Positions 25,400 to 33,989 of a stretch of 64,000 bases of DNA are shown here, in pieces. The notes under the pieces were generated by a model that saw nothing but the letters and a program-made list of their open reading frames with translations, was not told the origin of the DNA and made no database searches. Positions within the stretch are counted from its first letter, which is position 1, and every line of letters starts with the position of its first letter. The position numbers were made by a program, and so were the translations under genes. Origin of the DNA: Mucilaginibacter sp. SJ (lineage in GTDB: Bacteria > Bacteroidota > Bacteroidia > Sphingobacteriales > Sphingobacteriaceae); contig NZ_CP118631.1 in assembly GCF_028993635.1 (NCBI RefSeq), positions 5,270,001-5,334,000 on the forward strand. Reading direction: 5' to 3'.

Positions 25400-28300
25400 T
25401 TAACTATAGTGCTTATACAATAAATACACAATTGCCGCAACTATCGCCACGCCAATTACCATATATATCGGCTGTGCTTTTTTGCTGCCCGAACCATCAA
25501 CTTTCACATTACCGGTACGCTTAAGCACTCCCCATCCGCTCAGTTCGCCTTTTAATGCTTTTCGCAGTGATTTAAACAGCACGTAATACATTAACTGCCG
25601 CCACATAAAACGCTGCGGAATGATATAGATGAGTTTCTTGTAGTCTTCCTTTTCCATCCGGAAAGCGATGATACCTACTATAAAATCAACCACCACAAAT
25701 GCTACGTAATAAAGTAACATCTTTTCGGGTTTTTCGCCAAACAGGGCGAATAGCATCATCAAATCTGCTAAAGGAGAGAACAGCGGTAATATGATCTGGA
25801 AGATAAGGATGTTTGGCATCCCCACCATCCCAAAAAACTTATATTTCTTGTTAAACAGCGCGTCGCGGTTTTTCCAGAAACTTTGCATTACGCCAAAACT
25901 CCAGCGGAAACGCTGTTTAAGCAGCATATTTATTGTTTCGGGCGCTTCGGTATAAGCAATGGCTTCGGCACAATTACGCACCACGTAGCCTTGTTTAAGT
26001 ATGCGCATGGTGAGGTCGCAATCTTCGGCAAGGGTATCATAGGTGAACCCGCCTGCGCGGAAAATAGCCGATTTACGGAATGCCCCAATTGCTCCCGGCA
26101 CAACAGTAATACTGTTGATGAGGTCAAACGCCCGGCGGTCCATGTTTTGCGCAGTGATATACTCTATCGACTGCCAGCGCGTAATGATATTTGTTTCGTT
26201 ACCAACTTTAACGGTTCCGGCTACGGCTCCAATTTCTTCATCTGTAAAATAGGTCATGAGCTGGTAAACAGCATCAGTTTTGAGCTGGGTATCGGCATCA
26301 ATACAAACCACAAAATCATTTTGGGCGTGGGTGATACCAAAGTTTAAGGCTGATGCCTTGCCGCCATTTGGTTTGGTTAATATTTTGATAAGCGGATTGC
26401 CTTTATAAGCGGCTTCTACAACTGCAAATGTTTTATCTTTTGATCCGTCATCAACAAAAATGATCTCGAATGATGGATAATCGGTTTTAAGCAGGCTTTG
26501 TATAGTTGCTACAGCGTTAACTTCCTCATTATAAGCAGGAACTATGATGCTCACCGCAGGCATCACATCGGTATTGCGATCAAGCTTTTTGGATTTTTTA
26601 TTCACGCTTTGCTGTCTTACAGCCAAAATGCCAATAAGCACAATGCGGCCAATAGCCAGGAATATGGCCGACAGGAATATATAGATCAGCGCCCAGTTTA
26701 TATAGTAATAACCATGAATAAAAACATCATAAGCAGGGCCGAAAATGCCTGTGCTTGGATCCGGCTTAACAGGCGGCATCAGGTCGTCCTTGGTTTTACC
26801 CAGCACATCGGCAATAGTAGTAAACTGGTATCCGTGCGATTTAAAATAATGAATGATCGCGGGAAGGGCTTTAACGGTTTCTTCACGGGTATCACCTCCT
26901 GCGTCATGCAGTAATATCATCGATCCGTTATCTTTTTGCCTGATGGTGCGGGCGATGATACTATCGGCGGTTACGCCGGGCTGCCAATCCCAGGGGTCGA
27001 TGGATTCACCGATGGTGATATAGCTTTGACGGCGGCTTTCGGCAACCGGAATAACCTCGGCAAGGGTTTGCGGCTCGGCATCGGCATTAAATGGCGGGCG
27101 GAACAGGATAGTGCTTCGGCCGGTTACCGATTCAATAAGCTTACGCGTGGAGTTAAGCTCCAGGATCACCCTTTTTAAGCTGATGGTTGAAATATCGGGG
27201 TGGAAAAACGTGTGATTACCTATTTCATAACCTTCTTCATATTCACGCCGGAGCAACTGTATGTTTTTTTCGGCCATAGAACCCACAACAAAGAATGCTG
27301 CCGGTACCTTTTCGGCTTTGAGAATATCTAAAATACGTGGGGTAAAATCGGGGTCGGGGCCATCATCAAAAGTTAAAACTACTTTCTTAGGGGCATAACC
27401 ATATCTGCGGATCACATATTTAGTGGGAAGTTTTATATAATGCTGATCGAGGATAGTAAATGTAGATGTATCCATTTTTACATCAATTACCCCGGTAGTA
27501 GGAGTGGTAATGAGATCAAGCACCTCGCCATCACCATCGTAATCAACATTTACACGGTTATTTAAACCTACAGATGTAAGTTTCCGCATATCCACACCTG
27601 TTTTTTTCAATGAGTCTATCGACAGGTTTTTCTGGAAAAATGTCCACAAACGCGGATCTTCGGCACCTAAGCGCCATAAAGCCACGCCGCCGGTTGCCCA
27701 GTCGTCGGCCATGCGGATCACGTTAAAGTTTGTTGCCGCGTCTGTAAAGTAAATGGTATGGTCAAGGCTGTCCTTGTCCATATAAGTAAAGTGCAGGTTG
27801 GCCGAATTAGGATCAAAAGTGATCTTGCTTTTTTGCTCCTCTGCAGTACTGATAGCTTGCTGATAACCGATAGTTTTACCTACGCTCCCTTCGGGCCAGT
27901 CATAGGCGCCGCCTGCAAATGTTAAAATTATTTTTTCTGACGGAACTTTCGAACATACATCATCCAGGATTTGTTCAACCCAGCGCTGATTTGAAAGATC
28001 GCCGGCATTGGTTGCTTCATAATGCTCATCAATAGCCATGATGAACAGGAAATCATTTACATGCTGGAGCTTTGTGATATCAAAACTTTCATCCTCCGGC
28101 ACTACGTTTTGAGTAACCAGGAAACCTTTGGCATGCAGGGTTGTATAAAGCTCATTTTGAAAGGCTATGTAATTTTTACTGTTGCGGTCCCTTAGCTCAT
28201 CAAAATCAACATTGATACCCTTTAGCTTATTTTTAGTAAGCGAGTTAACTATGCTGTTAATGAAATTACTACGGAGTGTTTTATTGTTAACAATACGGTC

Positions 28301-28855
28301 GACATCTTTAGTATCATAGCCGCCATGTGTGTTGTTATAGTTTACGTAGTTTGACAGTGAAACAATGATTGGTTTGTTGTATTTTTTATTGAGGTTCATC
28401 AGCCCGGTATCGAGCTTAGTTACAACGGTATCAGTTTTAGGTACTATAGAAAGGCCTTCGCTCACTACCATATCCAGGTGGCCAATATTCACCACCAGCG
28501 AGTTATAAGCCTGTGGTTCCCAGGCACGATAAAAAGCGGCGTTTATACGATCTTTATTGTTAGGTTGTTTAAGCTGGTGTAATTTTTTAGCCCTTTCAAG
28601 TGCTTCTATTTCAGATTTTTGTATTTTAAACGATTTGAACTTGGTTGATCTTTTTAATTGCTCAAGTTCCTCCTTAGTCATTTTTTTGGGAGCAGGGTTA
28701 AGGTTGGGAAGCTCGGGGTAATAGGTTGAACGGATAGTAACGATAACGGCTATAATACCAATAACCAATGCAGCCAGTAGTACACGGCTCAACCATTTAA
28801 AACGGTTCCACCTACCGGGATTATCAGCCTGAAAAACTTGCTTGCTTGATGACAT
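25400..28855 (-). CDS. Trimodular membrane protein: GH18-like, NodB deacetylase, GT2 glycosyltransferase
   Basis: The order in this 1151-residue protein is TM helix (22-44), GH18-like domain (about 100-410), polysaccharide deacetylase (about 490-690), TM (about 719-745), GT2 synthase (about 765-1000) and three to four C-terminal TM helices. The deacetylase has TFDDGPD (495-501), HTFFH (548-552), RPPFN (586-590), DPWDW (620-624) and LLHD (648-651), all expected catalytic parts. The GT2 has VDDGS (801-805), DAD (853-855), AEDCD (943-947) and QRFRW (981-985), as in processive synthases of the chitin/NodC/PgaC type. The GH18 core reads GINVDFDEL (213-221), with Asp where the acid Glu is expected. 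It probably makes, deacetylates and trims an amino-sugar polymer; the polymer is unknown. Confidence 0.88.
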   Translation of the reverse strand: MSSSKQVFQADNPGRWNRFKWLSRVLLAALVIGIIAVIVTIRSTYYPELPNLNPAPKKMTKEELEQLKRSTKFKSFKIQKSEIEALERAKKLHQLKQPNNKDRINAAFYRAWEPQAYNSLVVNIGHLDMVVSEGLSIVPKTDTVVTKLDTGLMNLNKKYNKPIIVSLSNYVNYNNTHGGYDTKDVDRIVNNKTLRSNFINSIVNSLTKNKLKGINVDFDELRDRNSKNYIAFQNELYTTLHAKGFLVTQNVVPEDESFDITKLQHVNDFLFIMAIDEHYEATNAGDLSNQRWVEQILDDVCSKVPSEKIILTFAGGAYDWPEGSVGKTIGYQQAISTAEEQKSKITFDPNSANLHFTYMDKDSLDHTIYFTDAATNFNVIRMADDWATGGVALWRLGAEDPRLWTFFQKNLSIDSLKKTGVDMRKLTSVGLNNRVNVDYDGDGEVLDLITTPTTGVIDVKMDTSTFTILDQHYIKLPTKYVIRRYGYAPKKVVLTFDDGPDPDFTPRILDILKAEKVPAAFFVVGSMAEKNIQLLRREYEEGYEIGNHTFFHPDISTISLKRVILELNSTRKLIESVTGRSTILFRPPFNADAEPQTLAEVIPVAESRRQSYITIGESIDPWDWQPGVTADSIIARTIRQKDNGSMILLHDAGGDTREETVKALPAIIHYFKSHGYQFTTIADVLGKTKDDLMPPVKPDPSTGIFGPAYDVFIHGYYYINWALIYIFLSAIFLAIGRIVLIGILAVRQQSVNKKSKKLDRNTDVMPAVSIIVPAYNEEVNAVATIQSLLKTDYPSFEIIFVDDGSKDKTFAVVEAAYKGNPLIKILTKPNGGKASALNFGITHAQNDFVVCIDADTQLKTDAVYQLMTYFTDEEIGAVAGTVKVGNETNIITRWQSIEYITAQNMDRRAFDLINSITVVPGAIGAFRKSAIFRAGGFTYDTLAEDCDLTMRILKQGYVVRNCAEAIAYTEAPETINMLLKQRFRWSFGVMQSFWKNRDALFNKKYKFFGMVGMPNILIFQIILPLFSPLADLMMLFALFGEKPEKMLLYYVAFVVVDFIVGIIAFRMEKEDYKKLIYIIPQRFMWRQLMYYVLFKSLRKALKGELSGWGVLKRTGNVKVDGSGSKKAQPIYMVIGVAIVAAIVYLLYKHYS

Positions 28856-28921
28856 TAAGAGAAATTACTTTATTAAAAGTATGGGTTACTTATGAAGATT
28901 GTATGAAATAGGAATTGGGCA

Positions 28922-29083
28922 TTATTTGGTGGTTTTTCCGGGTTCAATACCTGAAAAATCAACACCGCATTTGCAATTGCCGCCACAGCTTTTTTTAGTA
29001 GTAAGCGCCCTGTACATCATACGGCCAATGTAAAAAACAGCGCCTGCAAAAAGTATCGCGATAATGATGAGTTGCATATTCAT
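28922..29083 (-). CDS. Small FeoB-associated Cys-rich-type membrane protein
   Basis: A 53-residue protein from the ATG at 29083. It has one N-terminal membrane segment (MQLIIIAILFAGAVFYIGRMM), then a short cytoplasmic tail with KKSCGGNCKCGVDFSGI, three clustered cysteines in C-x3-C-x-C. This matches the pattern of the FeoB-associated Cys-rich membrane protein family, thought to assist ferrous iron uptake. No feoA or feoB is in this window, so the link to iron is by family resemblance only. It follows the ATP-grasp-like gene on the same strand after a 59-base gap. Confidence 0.7.
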   Translation of the reverse strand: MNMQLIIIAILFAGAVFYIGRMMYRALTTKKSCGGNCKCGVDFSGIEPGKTTK

Positions 29084-29142
29084 AAAGACAAAATTAAGCA
29101 TTATTTAATATATACGTACAGACAGGGCAATTAGTACAAAGT

Positions 29143-30342
29143 TTAACGGGGCATAAAAGCAACCGTGCCGCCAACCCACTTATAATCTTTATTATAACGT
29201 ACGCCTATCATTTTTCCACGGCTTAACCGCGCAAGGTTTATGGCAAGTGTGGGTTTTTCATCCCCGTCGGGCCAGAGATAAAGCAACCTGATCTCGGCCT
29301 TTACGCCGCCTTCGGGCGATTGCACAACAGGCTCGTAATTTACCTTTTCCTGTAAGATCCAGTTTTCAGGATCCGCAATGGCCTCTATGTCTTCCTTACT
29401 AATATCTATAATTACACCCTGACCTGCAAAGGAGAACAACGGTTTAAGCACATAGTTTTCCAAATCGGCAGGGATTTGTTCTAATTGGTGCAAAAACTGA
29501 GTTTTGGGAATGTAACTGCCCGTTAAAAAAGGCATAGTGAATTTACTGATGCGATAAAACCAGTTGGGGTGTGTGATCCATTCAACCTCAAGGGGTTGCC
29601 TGATATCTGCCACTTTGGTGAAAATATCCGGATCGCCGGCTATTTCATCAAATATCAGGCGATTGTAGATGCGCTTAATTGCTTTCTTCTGATCGCCTGC
29701 CATATAATAAAGCTTTTTGCCATCCTGGATCAGGTCGCTCAACGATACCACCGGCGTACCAATGTATTTTTGTGTGAGATAAAAATCAACTGCTGTTTTT
29801 TGCTCCGGGGCGTTTACATCCATCAACACAACTTCATCGGGCTCATAAGGGCCTACGATTGTTTTTTTAAGCAGATCAGGATAGGTTTCTTTATTCAATC
29901 CTCCAAAAAAGATGGTTTCATCATTGGGGATATCATAAACCGTGCGGTAAGTATCGCCCAAATGCACCTGGAAACCGTAAAGTGAAGGAAATCCTTGCAA
30001 TTCTATAAGTTTGGGCACGATATTACCCTGCTCATCTTTACAGATCCCAAAATCAAGTGCGATAAAATGAGGATGATCATTTTCATTGGCTACCCGCCAA
30101 AAATCGGGGATAGCCCGCTCGGTAATTTCTTTAAAATCAGTCCTCTGGATAGTATCCACAATATCATCGCCGGCGGTTATGAGCTTATCTCGAAAATCGG
30201 CAGTCAAAAAGACGGGTGTTTCCGCAACGCGGAATGGAACGGGTTCACCTAATCCTTCATTAAGGCGATTCAGAAATTGGTTATATTTTTCCTCGCTGAA
30301 GTTTTGGTTAAATGTTTTTCTGATCGATGGGTTCATTGGCAA
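29143..30342 (-). CDS. ATP-grasp-like ligase, glutathionylspermidine-synthase-like arrangement
   Basis: I do not recognise a named enzyme. Features consistent with an ATP-grasp fold are KPLFSFAGQGV (300-310, a glycine-rich phosphate loop after a lysine), ILQEKV (329-334, the adenine-side hinge), E350/R352 in KAEIRLLYLW and N369 in AINLARL, the metal side. The N-terminal KLIELQGFPSLYGFQ (111-125) recalls the acceptor-side E-x-N segment of glutathionylspermidine-synthase-like, circularly permuted ATP-grasps. There is no signal peptide, so it should be cytoplasmic. It is the last large gene of a minus-strand set with an amidotransferase, a GCS2 ligase, another ATP-grasp and an esterase. The in-frame ATG at residue 3 is an alternative start. 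Confidence 0.6.
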   Translation of the reverse strand: MPMNPSIRKTFNQNFSEEKYNQFLNRLNEGLGEPVPFRVAETPVFLTADFRDKLITAGDDIVDTIQRTDFKEITERAIPDFWRVANENDHPHFIALDFGICKDEQGNIVPKLIELQGFPSLYGFQVHLGDTYRTVYDIPNDETIFFGGLNKETYPDLLKKTIVGPYEPDEVVLMDVNAPEQKTAVDFYLTQKYIGTPVVSLSDLIQDGKKLYYMAGDQKKAIKRIYNRLIFDEIAGDPDIFTKVADIRQPLEVEWITHPNWFYRISKFTMPFLTGSYIPKTQFLHQLEQIPADLENYVLKPLFSFAGQGVIIDISKEDIEAIADPENWILQEKVNYEPVVQSPEGGVKAEIRLLYLWPDGDEKPTLAINLARLSRGKMIGVRYNKDYKWVGGTVAFMPR

Positions 30343-30380
30343 TTATGATTAAATCGGGATCAACGCGACATATAAAACGG

Positions 30381-30533
30381 GTCATGCTGAGCTTGTCGAA
30401 GTATAGTGGGCAGGCCTCTCCGCGTCTTTCGACAGGCTATCCATGACAACTTAAAACGGGGTGTCATACTGAGCTTGTCGAAGTATGGCGGGCGGGCCTC
30501 TCCGCACGAGTCTTCGACGGGCTCAGACTGACA
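30381..30533. repeat. Two tandem palindromes of the GTCATGCTGAGCTTGTCGAAG family
   Basis: The first unit (30381-30447) has arms gtcatgctgagcttgtcgaa and ctttcgacaggctatccatg (plus AC). The second (30463-30533) has arms gtcatactgagcttgtcgaa and cttcgacgggctcagactga. Both carry a GC-rich centre with the word gcctctccgc, so they are copies of one unit. They fill the spacer between the amidotransferase and the ATP-grasp-like gene. Words of this type are widespread dispersed repeats in bacteria. Confidence 0.8.
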
Positions 30534-30619
30534 GTCCCTCCTTTGTCATTTCACCTTCAGAGGCGATGGATTTTACCTATTCAGGGTGACAGACCTTCTA
30601 CATCCAATATAATTTCTAT

Positions 30620-31447
30620 CTATACAACCCCCAACGCACTTTCAACCGCTGCATCCAAAAAGTTTGGGATGAGCGTATGCTGGGTATATGTTATTTTATC
30701 CGGATCATCAAGGCGTTCAAGCATCTCCCGGTATTTAACCTCGCCGTGCTCGCTGATCACTTCCTGCTTTTTTTCTTCGCGAAGCAGCATCCCTTTCATC
30801 CCCCCGGCATCGGCTTCCGGATGAAACTGCGTGGCAAAGAAATAATCGTTATACCTGATAGCCATCATCGCCCTGGGCAAATCAACATGCGGACGTTCCT
30901 TTTCTATCGCCACCAGTTGCATGCCCAGCTCTTTAAAGCGTTTTTCATCCGGGTTGATCACCTGCCAGCTGCGCGAATCAACGGCATAAAATGGTTCGGC
31001 TAAACCTTCAAATAATGGTTCATTTAACCCAGGCTCAGTTTTATTTACCGGCAGTACGCCAAACGACGGGGAGCGCCGCATATTGATATCGCCCAGCTTG
31101 TAATGACGGCACATCAGCTGAAAGGAGTGGCACACAAAGAACACATGTTTTTTGTTGCTGTTGTTAGCCAGGTTATGATCTTCCAGCTTATCAACCAAGT
31201 TAAAGTATTTCTTCTCCCATTCGGTACCTTCCGTTTCCAGGGGATTACCCGGGCCGCCGCTTGATATATAAATATCAAAGTTGAGATTGGCCATTTCGCA
31301 TTTGCGACGTACGTCAAAGATCTGGTAACTTAAATTCAGATCATGTTCGGTTTTATATCGCTTCAAAATATCCTGGAAACCGCGCATACCCTCGTTCGCT
31401 ATCCCATCGTACAAGTCAAGTATGGCCACTTTTATTTCCGGTTTCAT
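30620..31447 (-). CDS. Class I glutamine amidotransferase-like protein
   Basis: A stand-alone 275-residue type 1 glutamine amidotransferase fold, GMP-synthase-like. The oxyanion/loop SGGPG is at 63-67, the predicted nucleophile C106 in FFVCHSFQLMC and the catalytic H209 and E211 in TQFHPEAD. Such domains release ammonia from glutamine, or hydrolyse gamma-glutamyl bonds, for a partner enzyme. Position next to a GCS2 carboxylate-amine ligase suggests it acts on a gamma-glutamyl or amide group made by its neighbours; that is inference. The C-terminal 50 residues (REEKKQEVISEHGEVKYREML...) form an added helical tail. Confidence 0.8.
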   Translation of the reverse strand: MKPEIKVAILDLYDGIANEGMRGFQDILKRYKTEHDLNLSYQIFDVRRKCEMANLNFDIYISSGGPGNPLETEGTEWEKKYFNLVDKLEDHNLANNSNKKHVFFVCHSFQLMCRHYKLGDINMRRSPSFGVLPVNKTEPGLNEPLFEGLAEPFYAVDSRSWQVINPDEKRFKELGMQLVAIEKERPHVDLPRAMMAIRYNDYFFATQFHPEADAGGMKGMLLREEKKQEVISEHGEVKYREMLERLDDPDKITYTQHTLIPNFLDAAVESALGVV

Positions 31448-31453
31448 ATGCCC

Positions 31454-31575
31454 AAGCCCCCTCTAAATCTCCACCTGTAGGGGAGACTTTTTTGTTTTAA
31501 TGTTTAAAAATAATTTACTCTTTATATCCCAAATTGTCTAAAGCCCTCCCTTCCGGGGAGGGTTTGGGAGGGGCT
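31454..31575. repeat. Bipartite palindromic repeat, copy B
   Basis: The left half (aagccccctctaaatctcca and the GGGGAGACTTTT tail) and the right half (aaagccctcccttccgggga and gggtttgggaggggct) are separated by about 45 AT-rich bases. It has the same architecture and orientation as copy A at 3307-3396. It fills the spacer between the GCS2 ligase and the amidotransferase and begins 6 bases before the amidotransferase ATG. Confidence 0.8.
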
Positions 31576-31584
31576 GTGAGGCTC

Positions 31585-32682
31585 CTACAACCCCTTCAAT
31601 GTTTGTGAAGTGATATAATCCACCACGTCGGCAAAGTTATTGTTTTGTTGATAAATACCCAGTTGCCTGTCGGCTCCGGTGCCATGTTCCAGGATATTGT
31701 GTACATATTGCAGGTCGTCGCGCGAGCCAAGTTCGTCAACCACATCATCGACAAAGTCAAGTAGTTCCAATATCAGCGAGCGGGTGTTTACCTCCATTTC
31801 CTTACCAAAATCTATCATTTTACCGTCGATACCGTAGCGGGCAGCACGCCATTTATTTTCATTGATTAGCGCGCGCGAATAGTTAATGAACTTCATGTTT
31901 TGTGCCCTGAGCTTGTATAACTTGGCACATAAAGCCTGGAACAAAGCGGTAAACGCAATGGTTTCATCAACCAGCATCGGGCAGTCGCAAATGCGGAACT
32001 CAATAGTTTCAAAGAAAGGATGTACCCGGATATCCCACCAGATCTTCTTGGCGTTATCAATGCAATTGGTTTTTACGAGCAGCTTTATGTAGCGGTCGTA
32101 CTCCTCGATACTGCTGAAATAATCGGGGATGCCGGTACGCGGGAACTTATCAAAAACCTTGGTGCGGAATGATTTGAAGCCCGTGTTACGCCCTTCCCAA
32201 AACGGTGAATTGGTTGAAAGGGCATATACGTGCGGCAAAAAGTACCGCACCTGGTTGGCAATATGAATAGCCATATCGCGCGACTGGATGCCAACATGGA
32301 CATGCAAACCAAAAATGAGGTTAGAACGGGCCGCCTCCTGCATCTCATCCACAATTTCAAAATACCTGGGATTATCGGTAATCAATTGATGCTGCCAGTG
32401 CGAAAAAGGATGTGTACCCGCTGCGCCTATCCGCAGACCAATATCTCCGGCCAGTTGCGCCACTGTGGTACGAAGCTTACTTACCTCTTTGCGGGCCTCC
32501 TGGGTATTGCGGCAAATATGGGTGCCCACCTCCACCACGGCCTGGTGCATTTCGGCCTTTACCTGGTCTTCATGGATCTTTTGAGCGGCATCCACAATTT
32601 TTTGCTCATGCGATTTTAGCTCCCGGGATACGGGATCAATCACCATAAATTCTTCTTCAACGCCTAAGGTAAACTCGTTCAT
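31585..32682 (-). CDS. GCS2-type carboxylate-amine ligase (YbdK family)
   Basis: This family joins a carboxylate, often the gamma-carboxyl of glutamate, to an amine using ATP; E. coli YbdK is a weak glutamate-cysteine ligase. Here the 365-residue protein shows TLGVEEEFMVIDP (about 4-16), the KAEMHQAVVEVGTHIC segment, LHVHVG (about 130-135), WWDIRVHPFFETIEFRICD and the C-terminal NENKWRAARYGIDG. I use the ATG at 32682, where family homology begins; the longer frame from 32733 only adds codons from the upstream repeat. There is no signal peptide. The true substrates are unknown. It is flanked by repeats on both sides within the ligase cluster. Confidence 0.87.
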   Translation of the reverse strand: MNEFTLGVEEEFMVIDPVSRELKSHEQKIVDAAQKIHEDQVKAEMHQAVVEVGTHICRNTQEARKEVSKLRTTVAQLAGDIGLRIGAAGTHPFSHWQHQLITDNPRYFEIVDEMQEAARSNLIFGLHVHVGIQSRDMAIHIANQVRYFLPHVYALSTNSPFWEGRNTGFKSFRTKVFDKFPRTGIPDYFSSIEEYDRYIKLLVKTNCIDNAKKIWWDIRVHPFFETIEFRICDCPMLVDETIAFTALFQALCAKLYKLRAQNMKFINYSRALINENKWRAARYGIDGKMIDFGKEMEVNTRSLILELLDFVDDVVDELGSRDDLQYVHNILEHGTGADRQLGIYQQNNNFADVVDYITSQTLKGL

Positions 32683-32709
32683 AATTGGTTGGGGATTAGT
32701 AATAAAAGC

Positions 32710-32804
32710 GTCATGCTGAACTTGTTTCAGCACCCCACACGCAAGGATCTAAACCATGCATGTTTAACTTAGCAGGTGAGGTGCCGAAACAAGTTCGGCA
32801 TGAC
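32710..32804. repeat. Palindromic repeat of the GTCATGCTGAACTTGTTTCAG family
   Basis: Arms gtcatgctgaacttgtttca(gcacc) at 32710-32734 and ggtgccgaaacaagttcggc(atgac) at 32780-32804 are nearly perfect inverted repeats around 45 AT-rich bases. It fills the spacer between the ATP-grasp protein and the GCS2 ligase and ends just inside the non-coding space after the former. It explains the spurious MLKQVQHDAF N-terminus of the longer GCS2 reading frame. Confidence 0.85.
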
Positions 32805-32810
32805 TTAAAA

Positions 32811-33989
32811 TTATTTTTTAGGCTTAGGCGCTGCTTTTTCTTTTACAGTTGGCTCTTTTACAGCGGCTACTTTAGCAACCGGCTCTTTCACAACGGCCGC
32901 TTTAGCAGCGGGCACTGCTTTTGCTGCAGGAGCCTTAGTTGCTTTAAGTTTCTTCACTTTCCCTTCTGCTTCAATAGCATGGTCAACCACAGCCACAGAA
33001 ACATCAGCTTTAACAGCCACTTTTTTTGCAGCTGCTACCAACGGTATTTTAGCTGCCGAAGTTTTTACAAACTCGCCCCAGGTAAGGTTATCAAAGCCAT
33101 CTTTTTGTTGTTTGGCGCGTTCAATGGCATAACTGGCTGCGGTTTCAACAACCCATTCAAAGTTTTCCTGGCCTACGCTGGTAACTTCGGCATCGGGGGC
33201 GGGGTTGCAAAAATCGATAGCATAAGGGATACCATCACGTACAGCAAACTCAACCGTATTAAAATCGTAACCTAAGTATTGGTTAAGTTTTATGACATAA
33301 TCTTTAATGGTGTCCAATAGCTTTTTAGCAGCAGGTGCTTTACCATGCTCATAGCGCAGATGGTGCGGGTTGCGCGGCTCATACTGCATAATGCGCACAT
33401 GCTTGCCGCCAATGCAATAGCAGCGGAAGTAGTCGTCAAAAACAACCTCTTCCTGTAGCATCATCACATGCTGTTTGGTTTTATCGTATTTACTGAAAAA
33501 ATCTTTCTCGTTTTCTATTTTGTAAACCTCTTTCCAGCCGCCGCCGTCAAATGGTTTCATATAGGCCGGGAAACTTACATAGCTAAAAATACCATTCCAA
33601 TCTAACGGGTAGGCCAGGTTGCGGAATGATTTATTGGTGGTATCATCAGGTAGTTCCTTTGATGGCAGAATTACGGTTTTAGGTACAGGCACTCCAATTT
33701 TTACCGCAAGCGCGTTGTTAAAAAACTTTTCGTCGGCGCTCCACCAAAAAGGGTTGTTGATTACCGCGGTACCGCAAATAGCGGCATTTTTTAGGGCTGC
33801 GCGATAGTAAGGCACATCCTGTGAAATCCGGTCGATCATCACAGCATAGTCAAGTGGTTCGGCCTGCATTACTTTATCGAGCCGTACAAACTCGGCACTG
33901 ATGCCTTTTTCTGCTTTTTGGTTCACACGGTCAACAAATGCCTGCGGAAACGAATCTTCCTGTCCGAATAAGATACCGATTTTTTTCAT
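32811..33989 (-). CDS. ATP-grasp (RimK-like) ligase with Ala/Lys/Pro-rich tail
   Basis: The catalytic part (about 1-310) has the ATP-grasp layout: N-terminal GILFGQEDSFPQAFVDRVN, NNPFWWSADEKFFNNALAVKIGVPVPKTVIL, the phosphate loop MKPFDGGGWK (144-153), the hinge MLQEEV (177-182), and the metal-binding E247, D259 and N262 in FNTVEFAV and IDFCNPAPDAE. Related enzymes ligate an amino acid or amine to a carboxylate. From about residue 313 a low-complexity tail of Ala, Lys, Val and Pro with AAK/VKEP units runs to the end, recalling histone-H1-like tails. The tail is unusual for a soluble ligase. The protein is cytoplasmic and the substrate unknown. Confidence 0.78.
   Translation of the reverse strand: MKKIGILFGQEDSFPQAFVDRVNQKAEKGISAEFVRLDKVMQAEPLDYAVMIDRISQDVPYYRAALKNAAICGTAVINNPFWWSADEKFFNNALAVKIGVPVPKTVILPSKELPDDTTNKSFRNLAYPLDWNGIFSYVSFPAYMKPFDGGGWKEVYKIENEKDFFSKYDKTKQHVMMLQEEVVFDDYFRCYCIGGKHVRIMQYEPRNPHHLRYEHGKAPAAKKLLDTIKDYVIKLNQYLGYDFNTVEFAVRDGIPYAIDFCNPAPDAEVTSVGQENFEWVVETAASYAIERAKQQKDGFDNLTWGEFVKTSAAKIPLVAAAKKVAVKADVSVAVVDHAIEAEGKVKKLKATKAPAAKAVPAAKAAVVKEPVAKVAAVKEPTVKEKAAPKPKK

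Noticed and set aside
26498..26914. Frames on the + strand inside the trimodular synthase gene
   Set aside because: They are shadows of a long gene with clear catalytic motifs on the other strand.
30381..30533. Tandem palindromes considered as a CRISPR array
   Set aside because: Only two units, each itself a palindrome, with no uniform spacers and no cas genes.
32683..32733. N-terminal extension of the GCS2 ligase
   Set aside because: Part of it is repeat sequence (MLKQVQHDAF), and the family homology begins at the ATG at 32682.
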